Source: Clostridium weizhouense
Lineage (GTDB): Bacteria > Bacillota > Clostridia > Clostridiales > Clostridiaceae
DNA length: 64,000 nucleotides
NCBI RefSeq assembly: GCF_019431045.1
Contig: NZ_JAHXPT010000001.1
Location: 372,001 to 436,000, forward strand
Direction of reading: 5' to 3'
The position numbers and the translations under genes are program-made. The notes under the pieces were generated by a model, which worked only from the letters and a program-made list of their open reading frames with translations, was not told where the DNA came from and made no database searches. Shown in pieces: positions 9,137-15,923 of the stretch; the stretch's first letter is position 1; every line of letters starts with the position of its first letter.

Positions 9137-10162
9137 TTATTTAATTGCGTTATTCCATTTTTCTACAAGTTCACTTCTTACTTTTCCTGCCCAATCTAAA
9201 TCATAGTCTATTAATTTTGTATCTTTAATTTCATTTGAAAGTTCAGGTGCTTTAGCAGTTTCATTAGTTAAAAATTGATATGATCCAACTGTTTGACCAA
9301 TTTCTTGTCCTTTTTTACTTAAAACAAAATCAGTGAATTTTTTAGCAGCTTCTTGATCTGGGCCACCTTTTATTATTGCAGTTGCTCCAATCTCATATCC
9401 TGTACCTTCACTAGGTCCTGTTAAAACAATATCCTTCATACCTTCTTCTCTATATTTAATTCCATCATGTAAGAATGAAACTCCAACCATTACTTCTCCT
9501 TGACCTGCAAGTCTTGCTGGAGCTGTTCCTGATTTTTCATAAGACTTAATATTCTCATTAAGTTTTTTCATGTATTTAAGACCTTCTTCTTCTCCTTTAA
9601 GTTGAACCATTGTTGCAAGTGCTGTATAAGCTGTTCCTGATGATCCCGGATTAGCAATTGATACTTGTCCTTTAAATTCAGGTTTTAATAAATCTTCCCA
9701 ACTCTTTGGAGCTTCTATACCTTTTTCAGCTAATAATTTTTTATTTGAAGCAAATCCTAAATAGCCAACATAAATTCCTGTCCATGCTCCATTTTTATCT
9801 TTATATTTATCTGGAATATCTTTTGCATTTTCTGAAACATAGTTTTCTAATAATCCATCTTCATTTGCTTGTACAAACGCATCTGCTGGTCCACCATACC
9901 ATACTGTAGCTTTAGGATTATCTTTTTCTGCTCTTAATCTTCCAAGAATTTCACCTGAAGACATTCTAACTGCCTCAGCATTAATTCCAGTTTCATTTTT
10001 AAATTCTTCCACAACTTTAACCATGTGGTCTTCCATTAATCCACAATAAATAGTTAATTTTTCGGGTTCTTTAGCTGTATCATTTGTTTTTCCACATCCT
10101 GCAAATATAGATCCCATCATTAAAGTTGCCATTGAAAGCGCTAGTAGTCTCTTTTTATTCAT
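9137..10162 (-). CDS. ABC transporter substrate-binding lipoprotein (AfuA/FbpA-like)
   Basis: 341 residues. A lipoprotein signal ends at the lipobox FAGC with Cys at residue 23, so the mature protein is tethered outside the membrane. The rest is a type-II periplasmic-binding fold (TIYCGLMEDHMVKVVEEF, VWYGGPADAFVQA, KKFTDFVLSKKGQEIGQTV). The C-terminal half lacks the adjacent Tyr pair that Fe(III)-binding FbpA proteins use. It has instead an HD pair (SFLHDGIKY) and a later Glu (GTGYE), which from memory matches the pattern in hexose-phosphate-binding AfuA. The ligand is therefore more likely a sugar phosphate or other phosphorylated anion than iron, but this is inference. The start has an AGGGGG box. 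It is first gene of the operon. Confidence 0.88.
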   Translation of the reverse strand: MNKKRLLALSMATLMMGSIFAGCGKTNDTAKEPEKLTIYCGLMEDHMVKVVEEFKNETGINAEAVRMSSGEILGRLRAEKDNPKATVWYGGPADAFVQANEDGLLENYVSENAKDIPDKYKDKNGAWTGIYVGYLGFASNKKLLAEKGIEAPKSWEDLLKPEFKGQVSIANPGSSGTAYTALATMVQLKGEEEGLKYMKKLNENIKSYEKSGTAPARLAGQGEVMVGVSFLHDGIKYREEGMKDIVLTGPSEGTGYEIGATAIIKGGPDQEAAKKFTDFVLSKKGQEIGQTVGSYQFLTNETAKAPELSNEIKDTKLIDYDLDWAGKVRSELVEKWNNAIK

Positions 10163-10281
10163 TAATTATTCCCCCTCAGAATTCTTCTAAATATAATTTC
10201 ATTATAATGTAAACATTTTCCGAATTTGAATATAAGTAAATATTTCTTACCTATATGTAAAAATTTCGTTGTCAATACACA

Positions 10282-10320
10282 AAAAGTTTCTACCTTATTA
10301 CACTTAAGGTAGAAACTTTT
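10282..10320 (-). terminator. Long-stem terminator behind spoIVFB
   Basis: Sixteen-base stem (10282-10297 with 10305-10320) with AAAA/TTTT flanks and a 7-base loop. It could act on either strand and would close the spoIVFAB unit. Confidence 0.65.
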
Positions 10321-10364
10321 CTATCAGTAGAATCCTAAATTCTATTTTTAGCTTATTACTTAAG

Positions 10365-10424
10365 GTACATTAAAAAAAGTAATATATTAGTATTATCATA
10401 TATTTAATCTATTATTTTATGTGC
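10365..10424. repeat. Short inverted-repeat element, family A copy 2 (diverged)
   Basis: About 60 bp. The left end GTACATTAAAAAAAGTAAT and the inverse right end (ATTATTTTATGTGC) resemble the termini of the copies at 1892 and 43701. It sits in the gap behind spoIVFB. Confidence 0.4.
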
Positions 10425-10481
10425 TTAATCTAAAATTTAAAGTTCCTTATATAATAGTTTATAAAGATCACTTCTAATTTT

Positions 10482-11345
10482 TTATATTTTTTTAATTTTA
10501 TTTTTTCCTATAACATATTCCTCTAAAGTAATATTTCCATATTCTTTTAATGCTTTTATAAGCTCATCTTCGTGAATTATATCTAATACTTCCATATCAT
10601 CATTAAGAACATAAAATTTATTAAATTTATTTTTATCTAATAAAGTAAGTACATTAACTAAACCTTTTTTATAATATACTGAAATACTTTTATTCTCTAT
10701 ATATCCATACTTTTCTAGCCTTCTTACCTTTTTAATAAGATCACTCATAATTATATACATAGTCTTTTCTTTTTCTAAAAATGTAGTATATGTCATTAAA
10801 ATTGATGATAAAAATAGGCTTATATTTACTTTATGTAAAAATAACATTATGATAAATACTATAAATAATCCAGTAGAAATACATAAACTACAAATTTCTG
10901 TTATTTTTTTACATTCTTTATATAAAAATTTTTTTGATAATAGTATTTCATATATTCGAGCACCATCTAAAGGATATGCAGGTAATAAATTAAAAATGCC
11001 TAAACTTAAATTAATATCTATACTATTTTTTATAAAAAGTATATCAAATTCTTCATAAAAAAAGCATAAAATTACTGCCATAAATAAGTTAAAACAAGGG
11101 CCAGATAAATATAATATTAATTTATTTTTTTCTGATAAATCATCAATATCACTTAATTCAGCATTTGCTCCTAATATGCTAAGATTAAAATTATAAAATT
11201 TACATTCTAATTTATTTGCCACTAAAATATGAACTAGTTCATGTAATATTATCCAAAAAAAGCTAATAAAAATTGTACTTTTAAAATCTAAAATAGCAAG
11301 TAATATTAAAAGTTCTATTATAAAAATTTTATACCATTTTTTCAT
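10482..11345 (-). CDS. spoIVFB: SpoIVFB-like site-2 intramembrane metalloprotease
   Basis: 287 residues, with about six membrane segments. The zinc motif HELVH lies near residue 36 and the second motif NLLPAYPLDGARIYE near 125-139, where Asp is the third ligand. A C-terminal CBS-like domain follows, as in SpoIVFB of the M50B family. In the mother cell it clips pro-sigma-K within the membrane and so starts late spore-coat gene expression. ATG 11343-11345 has AGGAG six bases before it, better than a TTG two codons upstream. It is 28 bp behind spoIVFA. The order minCD(E)-rodA-spoIVFA-spoIVFB matches the Bacillus/Clostridium arrangement and makes the assignment strong. Confidence 0.92.
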   Translation of the reverse strand: MKKWYKIFIIELLILLAILDFKSTIFISFFWIILHELVHILVANKLECKFYNFNLSILGANAELSDIDDLSEKNKLILYLSGPCFNLFMAVILCFFYEEFDILFIKNSIDINLSLGIFNLLPAYPLDGARIYEILLSKKFLYKECKKITEICSLCISTGLFIVFIIMLFLHKVNISLFLSSILMTYTTFLEKEKTMYIIMSDLIKKVRRLEKYGYIENKSISVYYKKGLVNVLTLLDKNKFNKFYVLNDDMEVLDIIHEDELIKALKEYGNITLEEYVIGKNKIKKI

Positions 11346-11373
11346 GTTCAACTCCTATGTCATTACTATGGCA

Positions 11374-12174
11374 CTATACATTTTGAAGATTAGAAAAATC
11401 TAAATATTCTGTAGGATCTTGCTCCTTTCCCATATAAATAAATTTAAATATTACTCCATTTTTTCCGCTTCCTGAAATTTTATTACAGTCCCCTAAGTAC
11501 TCTCCTTTTTTTACTTGGTCCCCCTCTACTATATTTGAGTTTTTAAGTACTCCATAATATGTCTCAATTCCATCACCATGATCTATTAAAATATTTTGGC
11601 ACCCTTCATCATTAGAAACTTTTCTCACAACACCATCCATACTACAAACTACCTGTTGTCCTTCTTGACCTTGTATCAAAACACCTTTAATATCTCCTTG
11701 CAATTTCATATAAGAAGCAAGCACTGGCAAACAATATTTATCTTTTATTTTCTCTTTTACACTTATTTTCCCTATTTCTTTAGTTTTTGTTTTAAATACA
11801 TTAATGTATTCTTCTGCTTTTTCTTTAACATTTAAACCTTTTAAACTATTAATAGTTTGAATAACATTACTATAAGTAATATTCTGATTTATTATATTTT
11901 TTGATACTATATATAATTCTTTGTTTTTTGAAAGTGATATCACCTTAAATGAAAACATTAATGTAATTAATATTAGTGATGCTATTAATTGTCTTATAAA
12001 TTTTGTAGTTAAAGTTGTAGTTTTATTTTTAACTTCATTACCCATACTTCCACATATATTATTTAGAGAAATATTTTTACCCTTTGAAGGAAGATATGTC
12101 TTAACATTAGTATTTTTACCTTGTTTCATAATGTTTTTATAATACTTCTCATACTCTGATCTATAATCACTCAT
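11374..12174 (-). CDS. spoIVFA: SpoIVFA-like M23-fold regulator of SpoIVFB
   Basis: 266 residues. A cytoplasmic N-terminus of about 60 residues is followed by one membrane segment near 62-84 (RQLIASLILITLMFSFKVIS) and an external region ending in a LytM/M23 fold (VVCSMDGVVRKV, ILIDHGDGIETYYG, VKKGEYLGDCN). The usual HxH zinc motif of active M23 enzymes is replaced by GVIFKFIYMG, so the domain is degenerate and should not cut peptidoglycan. This is expected of SpoIVFA, which holds SpoIVFB inactive until a signal arrives. Start with AAGGAGG. It directly precedes spoIVFB. Confidence 0.88.
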   Translation of the reverse strand: MSDYRSEYEKYYKNIMKQGKNTNVKTYLPSKGKNISLNNICGSMGNEVKNKTTTLTTKFIRQLIASLILITLMFSFKVISLSKNKELYIVSKNIINQNITYSNVIQTINSLKGLNVKEKAEEYINVFKTKTKEIGKISVKEKIKDKYCLPVLASYMKLQGDIKGVLIQGQEGQQVVCSMDGVVRKVSNDEGCQNILIDHGDGIETYYGVLKNSNIVEGDQVKKGEYLGDCNKISGSGKNGVIFKFIYMGKEQDPTEYLDFSNLQNV

Positions 12175-12322
12175 AACGACCTCCTTTTATTTAGATATAT
12201 TTAATAATACAAACAAAAAAGTAACTCTTTATTAGATTATATTTACATATAATACTAATTATGAAGATTTATTATAAGTTTTATTTTCATTAAAATAATT
12301 TATATAATTGCATAAAATAAAA

Positions 12323-12346
12323 GACTGTTGCCTTCTAACAACAGTC
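12323..12346 (-). terminator. Terminator closing the min-rodA unit
   Basis: Stem GACTGTTG (12323-12330) with CAACAGTC (12339-12346), followed on the minus strand by TTTTATTTTA. It ends transcription after rodA and the mgsA remnant. Confidence 0.8.
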
Positions 12347-12371
12347 AATATTTTAAATCTTAAATTTAGAA

Positions 12372-12476
12372 TTATTTAATTATAAGATTGCCAGTAGCTA
12401 AATTAGTAACTACAGGCACATTATGTACATCACATACTCTTATTAATGCTAATACATAAGATCCATGTGGTTGTGC
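12372..12476 (-). pseudogene. mgsA: mgsA remnant (C-terminal 34 residues of methylglyoxal synthase)
   Basis: Directly behind the rodA stop, one frame reads AQPHGSYVLALIRVCDVHNV then PVVTNLATGNLIIK and a stop. This matches the end of methylglyoxal synthase, which in the family reads like QPHxxDVKALLRxxxVxNIP and xxTNxATAxxLI. There is no start codon and the N-terminal part (about two thirds or more of the enzyme, including the catalytic Asp residues) is missing. The most economical reading is that a deletion joined the end of mgsA to the end of rodA. mgsA commonly follows rodA in clostridia, so this is a decayed neighbour. I am confident of the similarity and less sure of the mechanism. Confidence 0.75.
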
Positions 12477-12477
12477 T

Positions 12478-13611
12478 TTAAAAATATATTTTTTTCCTTC
12501 TCATTCCAACATTTAAAACTAATGCAAGTGACATAACAGTAGTTAACAACGAACTTCCTCCATAACTTATTAATGGCAATGTTATTCCTGTAATTGGTAA
12601 TAACCCTACTGTCATACCTATATTCTGTAATATAGCAAATAAAAAATACGAAGTTATACCAATGCATATAACAGATCCAAAAATATCTTTTGAAGTTCTT
12701 GCAATAGTAATCATTTTATAAATTAGAAATCCATAAAGAGTTAATAAAATTAATGCACCTATTAATCCCCATTGTTCTGATATAGCTGCAAATATGAAAT
12801 CTGTTTGAACTTCTGGAACATTTTGAGCAGCATATCCTGTAGTTCCTTCAAGTTTTAGTGATGGTCTACTACCAAGTATCCCACCTGAACCTATCGCTAT
12901 CAAAGATTGAGTCAAATGATACCCAGATGTTGCATCAGCAGCTTCTGGATTTAAAAAAGCTGTGAATCTTTGTTTTTGATATGATGCAATAATACCTGAA
13001 TTCCATACTATTATTATTGCTAATACTAATGATATAAGACCTCCACCAATAATTCTTATATCTAATCCCGAAGTATAAAATATTCCTAATACTATAAAGA
13101 AACAAACCATAGTCATTCCCATATCAGGTTGTGTTACTATAAATACAACTGGAATTGCTGCATATAATGCTAATGTAAAAAAATTTTTAACATTATTTAT
13201 GTCTCCATCCATTTCATCTAACTTTTTAGCTAACATAAGTATTATCCCAAGTTTCGCAAGTTCTGCAGGCTGTAATTGGAATCCACCAATTCTAATCCAT
13301 CCTCTAGCACCATTAACAACAACACCAATGCCTGGTATTTTAGCTAATAAAAGAAGAACTACAGATCCCCAATAAAAAACTGGTACATAATTAAAAATTA
13401 TTGTATAATCTATTGCTACAAAAAAGTATAGCGCTATCATGGATAATATAAACCAAGAAAATTGTTGCTTAGCAAATGATAATCCATAATTACCTTTTGT
13501 GCATAGATATATATTTAAGACACCATCTAAAATTAAAAGCATCATTGAAATTAACATTGTTTTATCAATTTCTTTTATTAGTCTTAAATCTATTTTAAAG
13601 TTTCTAAACAA
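12478..13611 (-). CDS. rodA: Peptidoglycan glycosyltransferase RodA (SEDS family)
   Basis: 377 residues and about ten membrane segments. SEDS motifs are present: GARGWIRIGGFQLQPAELAKL near residue 100, the catalytic Asp context VQTDFIFAAISEQWG near 265-280, and the C-terminal ITGITLPLISYGGSS. RodA polymerises lipid II into glycan strands together with the class B PBP encoded nearby (15924-18857). Start is TTG with GGGGTG five to six bases upstream. The C-terminus GMRRKKIYF is intact, although the next bases are an mgsA remnant. It is transcribed with minE 131 bp upstream. Confidence 0.93.
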   Translation of the reverse strand: MFRNFKIDLRLIKEIDKTMLISMMLLILDGVLNIYLCTKGNYGLSFAKQQFSWFILSMIALYFFVAIDYTIIFNYVPVFYWGSVVLLLLAKIPGIGVVVNGARGWIRIGGFQLQPAELAKLGIILMLAKKLDEMDGDINNVKNFFTLALYAAIPVVFIVTQPDMGMTMVCFFIVLGIFYTSGLDIRIIGGGLISLVLAIIIVWNSGIIASYQKQRFTAFLNPEAADATSGYHLTQSLIAIGSGGILGSRPSLKLEGTTGYAAQNVPEVQTDFIFAAISEQWGLIGALILLTLYGFLIYKMITIARTSKDIFGSVICIGITSYFLFAILQNIGMTVGLLPITGITLPLISYGGSSLLTTVMSLALVLNVGMRRKKIYF

Positions 13612-13742
13612 TTTATCACCCCAAATACATAGAGATTTTTAGCACACATTATATTATCTTACCTTTCTCTATAAAAATCTATTCATTCAGGAAATTATAA
13701 TAAATTCTTAATATTTTTAATAACTATTATTATAAATTAAAT

Positions 13743-14009
13743 TTATCTTTTTATACTTTTAATAGGAATATTAGCAATTAATGCAGAAGATTTTTCACCC
13801 TCCATATCATCGCTTTTGTTTACTGATATTTCAACATCATCTACTTGTATTTCTATATATTTAGATATTACATTTAATATTTCTTTTCTTATCTTCTCTA
13901 ATGTATCTGTAGGAATTTCTCCTCTATCATGTATAAGAATAAGTTTTAATCTATCTTTTGCTACCTCTTTAGGTGTTGGTTTACTGCTTAACCCCTTAAA
14001 AAAACCCAT
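13743..14009 (-). CDS. minE: Cell division topological specificity factor MinE
   Basis: 88 residues, the normal size. An N-terminal membrane-binding stretch (MGFFKGLSSK) is followed by the MinD-contact region AKDRLKLILIHDRGEIP and the dimerisation part EILNVISKYIEIQVDDVEIS. MinE releases MinD from the membrane and drives pole-to-pole oscillation. Presence of MinE rather than DivIVA alone is typical of many clostridia. The gene lies 11 bp behind minD in the same unit. Confidence 0.95.
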   Translation of the reverse strand: MGFFKGLSSKPTPKEVAKDRLKLILIHDRGEIPTDTLEKIRKEILNVISKYIEIQVDDVEISVNKSDDMEGEKSSALIANIPIKSIKR

Positions 14010-14020
14010 CTCTCTGCCTC

Positions 14021-14818
14021 CTATTTACGCTTAAATAGCTTGATTAATGATGTAAAAAATCCTTCTTGTTCTTGATGTAAATTCATAATTTCAACCTTTT
14101 CACCAGTAATTCTTTTTGCTATATTTTTAAAAGCCTTTCCAGAAAAAGATCCTTCTTCTAAAACTATAGGCTCCCCTTTATTTGTAGAAACAGTTATATT
14201 CTTATCATCTGGCACTACACCTAATAACTCAACTGATAAAGTCTCTATAATATCACTTATGTCAAGCATATCACCATTCTTAGTCATTTGATAATTTAAT
14301 CTGTTTATTATTAATTTATGATCTTCTAAACCTTTTGCATCTAATTTACCAATAACTCTATCAGCATCTCTAACTGATGTTATTTCTGGATTTACAACTA
14401 CAACTGCACTATCTGCACCTATAACAGCATTTTCAAATCCTTGTTCTATTCCTGCTGGTGAATCTATTAAAACATAATCAAATTCTTCTTTTAATTGATT
14501 TACTATCTTTAACATTTCTTGTGGACTTATATCATCCTTATCTTTTGTTTGAGCTGTAGGTAATAAACATAAATTTTGAAATCTTTTGTCTTTAATAAGA
14601 GCTTGTTTTAATCTACATCTTCCCTCTATTACATCAATTATCGTATATACTATTCTATTTTCTAATCCTAATAATACATCTAAATTTCTAAGTCCTGTAT
14701 CCCCATCAATAACCACTACTCTTTTTCCTAGTTCAGCCAAAGCTGTCCCTATATTAGCTGTAGTCGTTGTTTTTCCAACTCCACCTTTACCTGAAGTTAC
14801 TACAATAGATTCTCCCAT
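14021..14818 (-). CDS. minD: Septum-site determining ATPase MinD
   Basis: 265 residues. The deviant Walker A motif GKGGVGKTT lies near residues 10-18, VVIDGDTGLRNLD near 35-47 and the DSPAGIE Walker B near 119. The C-terminal amphipathic helix (GFFTSLIKLFKRK) anchors the ATP-bound dimer to the membrane. MinD recruits MinC to block polar FtsZ rings and is displaced by MinE. Start has GGAGGA. It lies 27 bp behind minC. Confidence 0.96.
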   Translation of the reverse strand: MGESIVVTSGKGGVGKTTTTANIGTALAELGKRVVVIDGDTGLRNLDVLLGLENRIVYTIIDVIEGRCRLKQALIKDKRFQNLCLLPTAQTKDKDDISPQEMLKIVNQLKEEFDYVLIDSPAGIEQGFENAVIGADSAVVVVNPEITSVRDADRVIGKLDAKGLEDHKLIINRLNYQMTKNGDMLDISDIIETLSVELLGVVPDDKNITVSTNKGEPIVLEEGSFSGKAFKNIAKRITGEKVEIMNLHQEQEGFFTSLIKLFKRK

Positions 14819-14845
14819 TTAACATTCTCCTCCGACCTTATAATA

Positions 14846-15487
14846 TTATATATACTTATTTGGCAAATATGGTTCAACTATAATCATTCCATCTTTTATC
14901 TTTGCTAATTCAGGATATTTAGGCTTTTCTATATTATCCGGTGAAATAGTTATTACATCAGCAATTTTTAAAATTTCTGGTTCTAATAAAAAAGCTGCTA
15001 TTACAGACTTTTTATTTCCTGTATTTCCTGCATTAACACAACCTCTTATTGCTCCTAAAACAATTACATTTCCACCTGCATGTACCTCAGCACCACTATT
15101 AATATCACCAATTATAACAATATTACCTTGGTAACTTATGGATTGTCCACCTCTTATAGTACGCCTTATAAATTTAGTTTTTCCTTCATATACACCGTTG
15201 AATATTTTTACCTGTTTATCATTTTCTTGATCTATTTGTTCTAAAACAATTTCTTTTAATTCTATCTCAGTTAAAAGAGCTTCTTTAAGCTTTTGAATAT
15301 TTTTTTTATTAATTGAACTTAAATTTATATTTACAATTAAGGTTGTTCCCTTATAGAAATGCTTTCCTTTAGATAGTTTTTTTATTAAACTTTCTAACAT
15401 TTCATCGAAACAACTAAATTTCTCCATATAGATAGTCGCGTTTATGCCTTCTTTATTACCTTTTATCAAAACACCATCATTATGCAT
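14846..15487 (-). CDS. minC: Septum-site determining protein MinC
   Basis: 213 residues. The N-terminal half is the FtsZ-inhibiting domain. The C-terminal half is the beta-helix that binds MinD (RRTIRGGQSISYQGNIV, GDINSGAEVHAGGNVIVLG, AAFLLEPEILKIADVITISP). I use ATG 15485-15487 with GGAGG five bases upstream; a TTG four codons earlier overlaps that ribosome site. First gene of minCDE. The 436-bp leader upstream has several dyads. Confidence 0.94.
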   Translation of the reverse strand: MHNDGVLIKGNKEGINATIYMEKFSCFDEMLESLIKKLSKGKHFYKGTTLIVNINLSSINKKNIQKLKEALLTEIELKEIVLEQIDQENDKQVKIFNGVYEGKTKFIRRTIRGGQSISYQGNIVIIGDINSGAEVHAGGNVIVLGAIRGCVNAGNTGNKKSVIAAFLLEPEILKIADVITISPDNIEKPKYPELAKIKDGMIIVEPYLPNKYI

Positions 15488-15923
15488 TGCTACCTCCAAT
15501 CAATTGGTTCTTAGGCTCAAATGAAGTAGTCGTAATAATTTCTTCTTCCTAACCCCTGAGTCTTAGAAGAATTTTCTGCGTCATATTTATTGTCAAAATA
15601 AGTTTAAAAATCTAAATATAAGATTTATTATTACAATTTTTAAATTCCTATTACCCAGACGCATAGCATTACTTTTATATTCTTATTTTTAATCAATAAT
15701 ATCAGTAATGATAGCGATAGGATAAATTCTATATATTAAAATATTCTCTTTTGTAAATACTATACCTAGGTTAAATTATAACATTATTCTGATATTTTTT
15801 GTATACATTTTTAATTAGTTTTAGATATATAAAAAAATATTAACCCTGTTTTAAAACATCATAATTATTATAAACAAATAGAGCCTTTAACCTACTAGTT
15901 AAAAGACTCTATTTAACATATAA
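15488..15923. other. Intergenic region ahead of minC with dyads
   Basis: Between PBP2 and minC. Besides the PBP2 terminator it holds a hairpin at 15543-15571 (nine pairs, one bulge) and a spaced inverted repeat (TGCGTC at 15577-15582 with GACGCA at 15658-15663). Another small dyad (AAATCT/AGATTT) lies between. I recognise no known riboswitch and found no clear promoter. A structured minC leader is possible but unproven. Confidence 0.35.
15876..15914 (-). terminator. Terminator behind PBP2
   Basis: Long stem (about 15 pairs, AAATAGAG side at 15876 with CTCTATTT ending at 15914) and a short loop, directly behind the PBP2 stop. It separates the maf-mre-PBP2 unit from the min-rodA unit. Confidence 0.8.

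Larger units (their letters stand above)
10163..10481. other. Intergenic region ahead of the transporter operon, 319 bp
   Basis: Contains a strong terminator (10282-10320) and a family A element (10365-10424) behind spoIVFB. The leftward promoter of the binding-protein gene should lie in 10180-10260: a TATAAT is present near 10205-10212, with only a weak -35 upstream. That fits a promoter needing an activator such as the neighbouring YesN-type regulator. Confidence 0.45.

Noticed and set aside
12449..12667. 72-residue frame overlapping the end of rodA
   Set aside because: It is an out-of-frame shadow of rodA. The real signal here is the mgsA remnant in a different frame.
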